64,000 nucleotides of DNA from Candidatus Sodalis pierantonius str. SOPE (GTDB taxonomy: Bacteria; Pseudomonadota; Gammaproteobacteria; Enterobacterales; Enterobacteriaceae), in assembly GCF_000517405.1 (NCBI RefSeq), contig NZ_CP006568.1:124001-188000 (forward strand), written 5' to 3'. Made by a program: the position numbers and the translations under genes. Shown piece by piece: positions 46,472 to 55,182 of this stretch. The notes below the pieces were generated by a model that did not search any database, was not told where the DNA came from, and was given only the letters and a program-made list of their open reading frames with translations. The stretch's first letter is position 1; every line of letters begins with the position of its first letter.

Positions 46472-46494
46472 CACTTTCACCGAAGTGTTTTTTT
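46472..46494 (+). terminator. Terminator after the TetR gene
   Basis: CACTT / AAGTG with loop TCACCG (46472-46487) is followed by seven Ts, 22 bp after the stop. A separate promoter with operator follows for the next gene. Confidence 0.75.
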
Positions 46495-46509
46495 ATCTTT
46501 CGTTTCAAT

Positions 46510-46523
46510 ACGACCGGTCTAAT
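46510..46523. promoter_or_regulatory. Palindromic operator upstream of the DJ-1/Hsp31-like gene
   Basis: ACGACCGGTCTAAT contains the palindrome GACCGGTC at 46512-46519, about 31 bp before the ATG at 46554. It matches the site before the adjacent TetR gene at 13 of 14 positions, so the two genes are very likely co-regulated. Confidence 0.7.
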
Positions 46524-46553
46524 AGTAACGTTCACGCCATCTGGAGAAAGAGA

Positions 46554-47237
46554 ATGAAAGTATTAATGGTTCTGACCTCGCACGACCGGCTCGGTGATAC
46601 CGGCCGTAAAACCGGCTTCTGGCTGGAAGAATTGGCCGCGCCGTATTACGCCTTCAAGGATGCCGGCGCCGAGATCGTGTTGGCCTCGCCTAACGGCGGC
46701 CAGCCGCCGCTCGATCCCAAAAGCAACGAGCCGGCTTTCCAGACCGGGGAGACCCGCCGTTTCGAGGCCGATGCCGGGGCGATGGCGCAATTGTCCGCTA
46801 CCGTGCGCCTGGACAACGTAGCGGAGGCCGATTACGACACGGTGTTTTACCCAGGGGGCCATGGCCCGCTGTGGGATTTGCCCGAAGACAGGCATTCTAT
46901 CGCGCTGATTGCCGCCTTCCTGGCCGCCGGCAAACCAATAGCTTTAGTTTGCCACGCACCGGGCGTGCTGCGTCACGTTAAGACCCCGGCGGGGAGGCCG
47001 CTGGTGGAGGGCAAGCATGTCACGGGCTTTAGCAATTCTGAGGAAGCCGGCGTCGGATTGATTGAGGTCGTGCCGTTTCTGGTCGAAGATGAGCTGAAGG
47101 CTTTGGGCGGCCTGTATGCCAAGGTGGAAGATTGGGCGTCTTACGTCGTCAGCGATGGACTGCTGATAACCGGCCAGAATCCAGCGTCGTCCGCGGCGAC
47201 GTCAGCGCGGCTGCTTGAGCAATTAAAGGCGAGTTAA
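46554..47237 (+). CDS. DJ-1/PfpI-family type-1 glutamine amidotransferase domain protein (Hsp31-like)
   Basis: 227 residues. The nucleophile-elbow Cys is in ALVCHAPGVLRHV, the oxyanion/Glu region is TGFSNSEEAG, and FYPGGHGPLWDL is the DJ-1 glycine loop. Such proteins act as glutathione-independent glyoxalases/deglycases on methylglyoxal. Start ATG 46554 (after GGAGAAAGAGA) is preferred to an in-frame 46485. Sitting behind a NemR-like repressor with a shared operator, it looks like an electrophile-defence gene. It ends inside a perfect hairpin. Intact. Confidence 0.9.
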   Translation: MKVLMVLTSHDRLGDTGRKTGFWLEELAAPYYAFKDAGAEIVLASPNGGQPPLDPKSNEPAFQTGETRRFEADAGAMAQLSATVRLDNVAEADYDTVFYPGGHGPLWDLPEDRHSIALIAAFLAAGKPIALVCHAPGVLRHVKTPAGRPLVEGKHVTGFSNSEEAGVGLIEVVPFLVEDELKALGGLYAKVEDWASYVVSDGLLITGQNPASSAATSARLLEQLKAS

Positions 47238-47252
47238 CCCGCCTTTAATTGC
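47219..47252. terminator. Perfect 13-bp hairpin at the end of the DJ-1 gene
   Basis: GCAATTAAAGGCG (47219-47231) and CGCCTTTAATTGC (47240-47252) pair perfectly. The DJ-1 stop codon is in the loop. TTTAATT in the 3' arm serves as the T-rich tract, and the structure is symmetrical, so it may terminate in both directions. Confidence 0.75.
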
Positions 47253-47300
47253 CGGGCGGTGTTGATTATACGCGCCCTGCAGATTCCAACGTATCCGATC

Positions 47301-48616
47301 GAGCCTGTTTAGAAATTTGTGTATTTGCCTGATTTTGATATGTTCAATCCAACATCAAAAACAGGTTAATTTATGGACGAAAAACAGTTGCAGGCTCTGG
47401 CTAACGAACTGGCCAAAAATCTCAAAACCCCTGAAGATCTCAGTCACTTCGATCGGCTGCTGAAAAAAATCAGCGTCGAAGCAGCTCTCAATGCCGAAAT
47501 GACCCATCACCTCGGCTACGATAAAAATCAGCCTAAACCGGGGACCAACGCCCGCAACGGCTATTCCACAAAAACCGTTACCACTGGCGATGGCCCGCTG
47601 GCGCTGCGTACTCCGCGCGATCGTGACGCTTCCTTTGAACCGCAACTGGTGAAGAAGAACCAGGCCCGGATTACCGGGATGGATAACCAGATTTTATCGT
47701 TGTACGCCAAAGGGATGACCACCCGCGAGATCGCCGCCGCGTTCAAAGAGCTGTATGACGCCGATGTCTCGCCGGTGCTGGTCTCAAAGGTCACCGATGC
47801 GGTCATGGAGCAGGTTGTCGAATGGCAAAACCGGCCTCTGAATGCAGTCTATCCCATTGTTTATCTTGACTGTATCGTTCTAAAAGTCCGGCAGGACAGC
47901 CGCATCATCAACAAATCTGTGTTCCTGGCGCTGGGCATCAACATCGAAGGCCAGAAAGAGTTGCTAGGTATGTGGCTGGCCGAACAATGAAGGCGCAAAG
48001 TTCTGGCTGAACGTGCTGACAGAGCTGAAAAACCGCGGCCTGAACGATATCCTTATCGCCTGCGTAGACGGGCTGAAAGGTTTCCCTGACGCTATTAACG
48101 CGGTGTATCCGGAGGCGCAGCTCCAGCTGTGTATCGTGCATATGGTGCGCAACAGCCTGCGGTTCGTCTCCTGGAAGGACTACAAGGCCGTCACCCGCGA
48201 CCTGAAAGTTATCTATCAGGCCCCTACGGAAGAAGCCGGCTTGCAGGCGCTGGAAGCGTTTTCCAGTGCCTGGGACATCCGCTACCCGCAAATAAGTCGA
48301 AGCTGGCAGGCAAACTGGGCCAATCTGGCCACGTTCTTTGCCTACCCAACGGACATCCGCAAGGTGATCTACACGACCAACGCCATCGAGTCGTTAAACA
48401 GCGTGATCCGGCATGCTATCAAAAAGCGCAAGGTGTTCCCGACCGACGACGCAGTGAAAAAGGTGGTGTGGCTGGCGATACAGGCGGCCTCACAGAAATG
48501 GACAATGCCTTTGAGGGACTGGCGCATGGCAATGAGCCGCTTTATTATCGAGTTCGGTGACCGCCTGGACGGTCACTTCTGAGAAAAGGCATTTACACAG
48601 AATCGTGTACAGGGTC
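47301..48616 (+). mobile_element. IS256-family element, copy C (defective)
   Basis: A plus-strand copy with GAGCCTGTTTAG at 47301 and GTGTACAGGGTC at 48616. At 1316 bp it is one base longer than the intact copy. It is flanked by IS21 DNA on both sides (left-end stub and istA interior) with no target repeat, meaning the IS21 DNA between them was deleted during or after insertion. Confidence 0.94.
47373..48582 (+). pseudogene. IS256-family transposase, single frameshift
   Basis: One extra C near 47986 (GAACAATGAAGG for GAAAATGAAGG) ends the first frame at residue 205 (LAEQ). The remaining 189 codons (48013-48582) are open in the next frame. D166 is in the first part; D232 and E339 are in the second. 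A few substitutions occur (Ala for Gly86, Ala for Thr98, Val for Ala135, Asn for Asp157). Inactive as it stands. Confidence 0.92.
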
Positions 48617-49365
48617 GCCGGTAGCACCACTGTCTCATAGTGATTTGCCAGCGCCTGGTAGCTCTGGTTTATGACCGGCTCATAGCGGTCAGGGGTGCTG
48701 ACAGCGCTGCGCAGATTATCAGGTATCATCAGCTCCGGAACCCCACCCATGAAGTGGAGGCAGCGGCTATTGGCGTTGAGCCACGATGCCATGTCCTGGC
48801 CTTCGCAGGCTTCGATATACGCATAGCCTGACACGCTCATGGCAGCGACGAAGATAGCGACCTGGCGTACGCTACCGGTCGCAGGGTTGACGATAGGTAC
48901 GGTGGGGCCACAGAAGTCGATGAAGAGCTTTTCGCCAGCCTTGTGCTCCATGCGCATGGAACGCCGCTGCTTCTTTTTCCAGTCACGGAACAGTGCACAA
49001 AACTGTGAGTAACCGAGGGCATCACCGCCCACGGCGGACTGATATTCCATCCAGAGCAGCTGCTTGGTCATGCCCTTGCGGCTTAGCTCGGTATCGATAT
49101 TAAGCCAGCTGGGTAAGGTATTGATAACTTTTCCGGATTTGCCGGGATAGAGCAGGCGGTCGAGGTCGACGGGGGACAGTTCCGCCGGCAATGGCCAGAC
49201 CAGGTTAGCTACCGTGAATCGGCCGAGGATATCGTGCACAGTAGTACAGCCTATGCCGAGCGCTGCTGCGATAGTGCGATTCGAGCGACGCTGCTCGAAT
49301 TTCATACGTAAGACATTAATATATATGTACATTTCCGTTCTCGCTTTCTTCTTTTTACGTGCCAT
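48617..49365 (-). pseudogene. IstA transposase (IS21), 5' part only
   Basis: Start at 49365 (MARKKKKARTEM). The N-terminal helix-turn-helix (RSNRTIAAALGIGCTTVHDI) and the first half of the catalytic core (GEKLFIDFCGPTVPIV, VPELMIPDNLRSAV) are present. The frame stops being IstA at ETVVLPA, where IS256 copy C begins. The full copy at 55944-57494 has 516 residues; this has about 249. The last catalytic residue is lost. Confidence 0.9.
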
Positions 49366-49550
49366 GCCCCCGGAAGCTAAAAGTCTCCAGAGTATGGCGG
49401 AATAGAAGATGAGCGATCGGACAGAATCGGAATCGCTGATCGGGCGACCGGAATCAGTGATCGGATGAAATCAGAATTAGTGATCGGGTGAAATCGGAAT
49501 CAGTGATCGGATGTGACCGGAACCAGCACGCCCCTCGATTCGGGTGAAGG

Positions 49551-49838
49551 CTAGCGGGTTTCCAGCGCCTTACGCACCATTTTGACCGCGCCCAAGATGC
49601 CAATGCCTCGTTTCGCCCAGCGCATAAGTCGGCTGGGGTGACAAACGTTGTACAGCGCCAATAGACTGGTGCCCGCAATCAGATAGCGGCGGAAACTTAA
49701 CAGACGCATCCAGCGCCGATCCCAAGGGGCGGTGACGAGCTGCCACCGGCGGCTTTGCACGCCCAGCGCCTGGCGCTGTTGCTGGATTTGGTGCAGCAAC
49801 AGCAGCTTTTTGGCGTGTTTCGGCTTGGGTTCGCTCAT
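49551..49838 (-). CDS. yqjK: YqjK-like small protein
   Basis: A 95-residue basic protein like E. coli YqjK (99): N-terminal HAKKLLLLHQIQQQRQALG coiled region, a central hydrophobic patch (FRRYLIAGTSLLALYNVCH) and RWAKRGIGI. Function unknown. It overlaps the yqjE stop by 4 bp (ATGA), which supports cotranslation. It ends 22 bp before the IS21 insertion site, so it escaped disruption. Confidence 0.88.
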   Translation of the reverse strand: MSEPKPKHAKKLLLLHQIQQQRQALGVQSRRWQLVTAPWDRRWMRLLSFRRYLIAGTSLLALYNVCHPSRLMRWAKRGIGILGAVKMVRKALETR

Positions 49839-50308
49839 TTTGCCTCCGCAATCCTGTCGCGCTGCTTACTTTTTACCTCTTCCTCGTGCTTGCGTTCGGC
49901 TTCTTCGTTTTTAATTTCATCCTGAAGCTTTTCAAGAATGTTACGATCCACCTGCAACTCCTCGCGCGTTGCGCCAAGTAACGAGGATTTCCGCGCTTTA
50001 GCTAAGGTCACCACCGCGCCGACGATCGCCAGCAGCAGTATGCCGGTCGTGGAGGCGATCGCCGTCAGGCGGTATTGCGGATCGATGGCCAGGACCACCA
50101 GTACCAGCAGACTCATCAGACCAAACGCGGCAAACAGCAGCGTGATACCGGCCATCATCAGCATCTGGATGATATTGAATTTTTCCTCCTCCAGCTCCAC
50201 TACGGTCAGGCGCAGTCGGGTCTCTACCATACCGACGACAATAGTAAGGATTCGCTGGGCGATATTGAATAAGCCATTACCAGGGCCCTGGTTTTGCTGT
50301 TCGATCAT
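49835..50308 (-). CDS. yqjE: YqjE-like inner-membrane protein (phage holin-fold superfamily)
   Basis: 157 residues from MIEQQNQGPGNGL at 50308, chosen by homology; the frame is open further upstream without similarity. ETRLRLTVVELEEEKFNIIQ precedes two transmembrane helices (about 50-75 and 82-108), with DPQYRLTA between them. The polar C-terminal tail (EEAERKHEEEVKSKQRDR) is about 20 residues longer than in E. coli. It lies between yqjD and yqjK. Function unknown; membrane location is clear. Confidence 0.9.
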   Translation of the reverse strand: MIEQQNQGPGNGLFNIAQRILTIVVGMVETRLRLTVVELEEEKFNIIQMLMMAGITLLFAAFGLMSLLVLVVLAIDPQYRLTAIASTTGILLLAIVGAVVTLAKARKSSLLGATREELQVDRNILEKLQDEIKNEEAERKHEEEVKSKQRDRIAEAK

Positions 50309-50313
50309 AATGA

Positions 50314-50619
50314 TTAGCGCCGTGTAATAAGTGCACCGAGGATAAAGCCGACCACGGCGCCAACGCCAATGCCCGCCCAAGGATATTCGTGTACGTATTC
50401 ATCTGCCTTACTGGCCACCACACGGGTTTGCTCCTCCAGACGCTCGCTGCCATCGCCAAGACGGCTGCGGGTATCCTTGAGCGCGCGCTCCGCTTTAGTA
50501 CGCAGTTTTTCAAACTCGGCTTTGGGTTTTTGCGCGGAACCACGCAACACTTCTTCCAGCGTATCCGCCAGTGATTTCAATTCCGCACGTAAATGTTCAG
50601 AAGTGGCATCTTTGACCAT
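50314..50619 (-). CDS. yqjD: DUF883/ElaB-family ribosome-associated membrane protein YqjD
   Basis: 101 residues, as in E. coli. An amphipathic helical N-terminus (HLRAELKSLADTLEEVL) contacts ribosomes. The single C-terminal transmembrane helix (WAGIGVGAVVGFILGALI, glycine-zipper-like) ends in two Arg. In E. coli it recruits stationary-phase ribosomes to the membrane and is RpoS-dependent. It is first of the yqjDEK run, 5 bp before yqjE. Confidence 0.92.
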   Translation of the reverse strand: MVKDATSEHLRAELKSLADTLEEVLRGSAQKPKAEFEKLRTKAERALKDTRSRLGDGSERLEEQTRVVASKADEYVHEYPWAGIGVGAVVGFILGALITRR

Positions 50620-51047
50620 GGTTAGACTCCTTCAAGGCTTTGGCATCGGGGGCGGGGGTGAAAAAAAGCCCGCGTCCACCCGACCAACCATTAATTATTT
50701 TTAACCCTGCTACGCCCTGAGCCGTGTTGCCCGCCGGCGCTGATAGCGCCGATGAAACCTCCCGGCGTCATGAGCCAGGCATGAAGCGCGGCCTGTAGCG
50801 GCGTACCGCGGGGTGAGAGGTCATTGCACCGGGTGCGTTGAATCCGGGTCGTCATGCTAAAAGCCAGAAGGGCTTCTGATGTTTAGCGCTTAAGGTAAGC
50901 GTAGCCCCGGATCCGCTAAACCGCAAAAATGTGGTAACAATTTCTTAGGGTTAATCCGGTTAAAGACAAGGCCGCCTGACGGCGGCAGTGGGCAGTGGGT
51001 CGGCGAGCACGCCTGCTTGGCAAGGACGGCACGCCGAAGCGGCGGGG
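50620..51047. other. yqjD-mzrA intergenic region
   Basis: 428 bp. It contains the yqjD upstream region and a hairpin GCCGCC-TGAC-GGCGGC at 50970-50985 without a T-run, plus an AT-rich block around 50925-50965 suited to a promoter. yqjC, which lies here in E. coli, is absent. No ORF I can support. Confidence 0.45.
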
Positions 51048-51437
51048 TTAACCCAGACGCTCCTCATCGGCGGCAGGACGGTATAGCCACTGCCAGGCGC
51101 TGTAGCGGCGGCTTTTCAGTATCGCATAGCCCTCGGGCAGGTGACTTTGCAGCACCAATTGCGCCGCCTGCGCTTGTTCCGGGGTGTCCAGATGAATAAT
51201 CATACTGTCCTTGGCGGGGGTAATGCTTTTCACGTGGATACCGCGATCCTCAAGCAACTGATAGAGAAAAAAACCGTCCGGCAGCGAACCGCGTTCGCGG
51301 GCAACGGTGATTTGCAGCGTGCTGTCGTCGCGGCACAGCGTCGGCAATAACAGCGTCAGCGACACCACCACCACCACCGCCAGCAAACCGAGGCGGGAGC
51401 GTTTCATAAGGCCAAAACAACCTGACACTTTCATCAT
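51048..51437 (-). CDS. mzrA: EnvZ modulator MzrA
   Basis: A small inner-membrane protein that binds EnvZ and links the CpxA and OmpR systems. It has 129 residues from ATG 51437, which overlaps the yqjA stop; a later ATG at 51407 (MKRSRLGLL) would match the E. coli start better. One transmembrane helix (LGLLAVVVVVSLTLLLP) is followed by a periplasmic domain with SLPDGFFLYQLLEDRGIHVKSI-type sequence. In pieces: LPDGFF, VKSITP, LPEGYAI, QWLYR. Intact. Confidence 0.9.
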   Translation of the reverse strand: MMKVSGCFGLMKRSRLGLLAVVVVVSLTLLLPTLCRDDSTLQITVARERGSLPDGFFLYQLLEDRGIHVKSITPAKDSMIIHLDTPEQAQAAQLVLQSHLPEGYAILKSRRYSAWQWLYRPAADEERLG

Positions 51438-52105
51438 TCTTTATCCGAATCGGTAAGCCGTTTACGGCGCCAGATGACCACCAGCGAACTCACCAGCCCG
51501 ATAGTCAACAGCGCCAGCGGCAGCAGCATCAGGCACAGCATCAATTCCTCTTCATAGCGCTGAAACACCGGCGTTTTCCCGAGGATGAACCCGACGAGCG
51601 TTAAGATAAACACCCATAGAAAGGCGCTGATCCAATTAAAAAAATGAAAACGCGAACTGCCTAGGCCGGACAAACCGGCGATAGTCGGCAGCAGCGTTCG
51701 CACAAACGCGACGAACCGGCCGATAAGCAAAGCCGAAAGCCCATGGCGATGAAACATCCGGTAGGCCCGCTGATGATAGTGCGCTGGAAGATGCGCCAGC
51801 CAGCTCTTCACCAGCCGGTTATTTTCCAGCCATTTCCCCTGTATGTAACTAATCCAACTGCCCAAGCTGGCGGCGACGGTCAGAAGCAGCAGCACGAGAG
51901 GAAAATTCAGCGTCCCTTTTGCAATCAGCACGCCGATTAATATCAATAAACTGTCGCCGGGTAAAAAGGCGGCGGGCAGTAGGCCGTTCTCCAAAAAAAG
52001 GATGACAAACACCAGCAAATAAATGGTCCAAACCAGGCTGGGATCGGAAAGTGTTTCAAAATCCTGTTGCCAGATGGCGTGCAACAGTTCCTTAAAGATA
52101 TCCAT
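51434..52105 (-). CDS. yqjA: DedA-family membrane transporter YqjA
   Basis: 223 residues (E. coli 220), a DedA/SNARE-associated family protein implicated in undecaprenyl-phosphate or lipid scrambling, proton-dependent. Landmarks are ENGLLPAAFLPGDSLLI, GRFVAFVRTLLPTIAGL and FNWISAFLWV. The membrane-embedded acidic residue E39 and basic residue R130-like positions (GRFVAFVRT) are present. It forms a coupled pair with mzrA. exuR, its usual upstream neighbour, is gone. Confidence 0.94.
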   Translation of the reverse strand: MDIFKELLHAIWQQDFETLSDPSLVWTIYLLVFVILFLENGLLPAAFLPGDSLLILIGVLIAKGTLNFPLVLLLLTVAASLGSWISYIQGKWLENNRLVKSWLAHLPAHYHQRAYRMFHRHGLSALLIGRFVAFVRTLLPTIAGLSGLGSSRFHFFNWISAFLWVFILTLVGFILGKTPVFQRYEEELMLCLMLLPLALLTIGLVSSLVVIWRRKRLTDSDKE

Positions 52106-53055
52106 TGTGTATTCTTAACCATTGACGGCATGTCATCTACTGCCCGCCGCCGAACCGGAACAGAGGAAGCGAACCCGCGGCGTTGGCTTCGGAACGCACG
52201 CTTACGCGCCTATCAACCGCGAACGGCAAGGAAAACGCTGCTCTATCCGCGCCGGCGAAACCCGTCCCTGCGTCTGAAGCGAGAGAAAAACCGCGCGCGA
52301 AACGGCGGCTGGCGAACCGGCTGAAGTGTAAAAAAATCATCCACACTGTAACAAAACCAACTCCATTGAGACAGTGTAAATATAGCCGAAAATGCCACGA
52401 GATGGGCGCTTTTAAGGGGAAAAATAGGCCCTGCGCCGTCAGTTTTACATCGGCTGACATAAAATCACGCTTACTGACTTTATCCGCCCGCGCCGCCGCC
52501 TCGCGCTGCAAAATAGCGCCGGCTAAGCCTTAATGACGAGCGGCGGCGGCATCCCTCATCGGGCATGAAAACGCGTCTAAGGCGGCGACCGGCGCGACAG
52601 GGACAGCGTTGAGGGTGGCGAAGAGCGTTGTCAAACAGAAGAGATCGCGTTAGCCGGCAAAAAGGTCTGGTCGGAAAGCCTGCAAAAAAAAGGCAATTTG
52701 CCGCGCCATACGGTAATAAAACAGCATAAAAAACCAGCGGTAAAGATATTTATGCCGGCCGACTTCTTTGCATAGCAGATAATTAACGCCGTAGCTATCT
52801 TGCGCGCGTGCGGTAATCCCTTACGCACAGCGATGATAATTCCCCGCTTCGCTTCTCGTCAGGCCGATTATGCGCCGTCGCGGGTGCGTACTTTTTATTC
52901 TGTTAAAAAAGGATCGATAATTAAATATTCCAAATTCTTTGGAAATAGCTTAGAAAGAGGTTTACCCATTGTTCGGGCTGGCCAGCGGAAGGCTATTCCT
53001 TAAGCCTTCAATCACTCGGGTGAAGGCCATTCTCATCATTTTTTGGGGTATCATT
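52106..53055. other. 950-bp region without recognisable gene
   Basis: Between yqjA (minus) and the DUF969 gene (plus). Open frames here (for example 52183-52533) have low-complexity, Ala/Arg-rich translations with no family features and overlap on both strands. The second half (52660-52980) is AT-rich. This is where exuR/exuT lie in E. coli; nothing of them can be read, so the region looks like eroded DNA plus promoters. Confidence 0.55.
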
Positions 53056-53645
53056 ATGTGGCCTTTAATAGGCATCGTTATCGTTATTTTCGGCTTTGCG
53101 CTACGTTTCAATCCTCTGGTGGTCGTAACGCTTGCGGGCTTTATCACCGGGCTGACCAGCGGCCTGGATTTGCCTGCGGTAATAAGCGATTTTGGTACCG
53201 CCTATGTGCAAAATCGTTATATGGCGCTTATCTGGCTGGCGCTGCCGGTCATCGGGCTGCTGGAGCGCAACGGACTGCGCGAGCAGGCGCAGTGCCTGGT
53301 GACGCGCATCCACTCCGCGTCGCTGTCGCGCATTCTGATTCTCTATATGCTGATGCGGCAGTTAACCGCCGCGCGGGGCTTGACCGCGCTCGGCGGCCAT
53401 GCACAAATGGTGCGGCTACTGATAGCCCCCATGGCCGAAGGGGCGCGCGTAAACGGTTGGGGGATTTACCCCAGGCGGAGCGTGAAAAAATCCGTGCGCA
53501 CTGTGCGGCGGTAGATAATATCGGCGTATTCTTCGGCGAAGACATATTTATCGCCATCGGCTCGATCTTATTGATGAAAGGATTTATGGAGCAAAACGGT
53601 TATATTATCGAGCCGCTGCATTTTGCCGTCTGGGCCATTCCCACC

Positions 53646-54960
53646 GACCCTGTACACGATTCTGTGTAAATGCCTTTTCTCAGAAGTGATCGTCCAGGCG
53701 GTCACCGAACTCGATAATAAAGCGGCTCATTGCTATGCGCCAGTCCCTCAAAGGCATTGTCCATTTCTGTGAGGCCGCCTGTATCGCCAGCCACACCACC
53801 TTTTTCACTGCGTCGTCGGTCGGGAACACCTTGCGCTTTTTGATGGCATGCCGGATCACGCTGTTTAACGACTCGATGGCGTTGGTCGTGTAGATCACCT
53901 TGCGGATGTCCGTTGGGTAGGCAAAGAACGTGGCCAGATTGGCCCAGTTTGCCTGCCAGCTTCGACTTATTTGCGGGTAGCGGATGTCCCAGGCACTGGA
54001 GAACGCTTCCAGCGCCTGCAAGCCGGCTTCTTCCGTAGGGGCCTGATAGATAGCTTTCAGGTCGCGGGTGACGGCCTTGTAGTCCTTCCAGGAGACGAAC
54101 CGCAGGCTGTTGCGCACCATATGTACGATACACAGCTGGAGCCGCGCCTCCGGATACACCGCGTTAATAGCGTCAGGGAAACCTTTCAGCCCGTCTACGC
54201 AGGCGATAAGGATATCGTTCAGGCCGCGGTTTTTCAGCTCTGTCAGCACGTTCAGCCAGAACTTTGCGCCTTCATTTTCGGCCAGCCACATACCTAGCAA
54301 CTCTTTCTGGCCTTCGATGTTGATGCCCAGCGCCAGGAACACAGATTTGTTGATGATGCGGCTGTCCTGCCGGACTTTTAGAACGATACAGTCAAGATAA
54401 ACAATGGGATAGACTGCATCCAGAGGCCGGTTTTGCCATTCGACAACCTGCTCCATGACCGCATCGGTGACCTTTGAGACCAGCGCCGGCGAGACATCGG
54501 CGTCATACAGCTCTTTGAACGCGGCGGCGATCTCGCGGGTGGTCATCCCTTTGGCGTACAACGATAAAATCTGGTTATCCATCCCGGTAATCCGGGTCTG
54601 GTTCTTCTTCACCAGTTGCGGTTCAAAGGAACCGTCACGATCGCGCGGAGTACGCAGCGCCAGCGGGCCATCGCCAGTGGTAACGGTTTTTGTGGAATAG
54701 CCGTTGCGGGCGTTGGTCCCCGGTTTAGGCTGATTTTTATCGTAGCCGAGGTGCTGGGTCATTTCGGCATTGAGAGCTGCTTCGACGCTGATTTTTTTCA
54801 GCAGCCGATCGAAGTGACTGAGATCTTCAGGGGTTTTGAGATTTTTGGCCAGTTCGTTAGCCAGAGCCTGCAACTGTTTTTCGTCCATAAATTAACCTGT
54901 TTTTGATGTTGGATTGAACATATCAAAATCAGGCAAATACACAAATTTCTAAACAGGCTC
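53646..54960 (-). mobile_element. IS256-family element, copy D (complete)
   Basis: The reference copy: 1315 bp, ends GAGCCTGTTTAGAAATTTG (at 54960, minus strand) and GACCCTGTACACGATTCTG (at 53646). An 8-bp target duplication TTCCCACC lies at 53638-53645 and 54961-54968. It sits in the DUF969 gene. Confidence 0.97.
53680..54888 (-). CDS. IS256-family (mutator-type) transposase, intact
   Basis: 402 residues, the only unbroken IS256 transposase in the window. The DDE residues are D166 (YLDCIVL), D232 (ACVDGLKGF) and E339 (TTNAIES). C253-x2-H256 (CIVHMVRN) is the family signature after the second Asp. Start at 54888 follows AACAGGTTAATTT. It is the likely source of transposase for the three broken copies (666, 3583, 47301). 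Confidence 0.95.
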   Translation of the reverse strand: MDEKQLQALANELAKNLKTPEDLSHFDRLLKKISVEAALNAEMTQHLGYDKNQPKPGTNARNGYSTKTVTTGDGPLALRTPRDRDGSFEPQLVKKNQTRITGMDNQILSLYAKGMTTREIAAAFKELYDADVSPALVSKVTDAVMEQVVEWQNRPLDAVYPIVYLDCIVLKVRQDSRIINKSVFLALGINIEGQKELLGMWLAENEGAKFWLNVLTELKNRGLNDILIACVDGLKGFPDAINAVYPEARLQLCIVHMVRNSLRFVSWKDYKAVTRDLKAIYQAPTEEAGLQALEAFSSAWDIRYPQISRSWQANWANLATFFAYPTDIRKVIYTTNAIESLNSVIRHAIKKRKVFPTDDAVKKVVWLAIQAASQKWTMPLRDWRIAMSRFIIEFGDRLDDHF

Positions 54961-55182
54961 TTCCCACCGCCTTTTTTGCGTTTATCATTCATAGCTGCCG
55001 CGTGGCATTTTACCAGCGTGCGCTTATTCGGCGCTATGCCGCGCAGAACAAAACGCGGGCAGTGCAGATTCCGACGTATCCGATCAGCTGTTCCGGCGAC
55101 ATCCGATCAGTTATTCCGATATTTTCCGATCACCCATTCCAGTGATATTCGATCACGTGTTCGCTCATCTTCTGACTCGGGT

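Larger units (their letters stand above)
47278..49528 (-). mobile_element. IS21-family element 1, gutted by IS256
   Basis: The left end TGCAGATTCC... (47278-47300) matches the IS21 left end at 55063, and the right end ...GGAACCAGCA stops at 49528. A 5-bp target duplication CGCCC lies at 47273-47277 and 49529-49533, so both outer ends are original. Inside, IS256 copy C (47301-48616) has replaced istB and the 3' half of istA. Only the istA 5' part and the right-end repeats (49400-49528) remain. Confidence 0.9.
53056..55062 (+). pseudogene. DUF969 membrane permease component, broken by frameshift, IS256 and IS21
   Basis: Start MWPLIGIVIVIFGFAL at 53056. This is the DUF969 protein that pairs with a DUF979 protein in operons often carrying pyrrolidone-carboxylate peptidase. 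Landmarks are VTLAGFITGLTSGLDLP, WLALPVIGLLERNGLREQA, RQLTAARGLTALGGHAQM and AAVDNIGVFFGEDIFIAIG. A frameshift lies near 53450-53465 (after APMAEGAR). IS256 copy D is inserted at 53646 with repeat TTCCCACC; the frame resumes after it (AFFAFIIHS...). The gene is then cut by IS21 at 55063. The partner gene is not in the window. Confidence 0.85.

Noticed and set aside
46554..47237. Stand-alone chaperone Hsp31 (hchA)
   Set aside because: The protein is shorter than HchA and lacks its N-terminal extension; only the DJ-1/PfpI domain call is supported.
52183..52533. Open frame of 116 codons between yqjA and the DUF969 gene
   Set aside because: Low-complexity Ala/Arg/Lys translation, overlapping an equally long frame on the other strand, no ribosome-binding site of note and no family feature.
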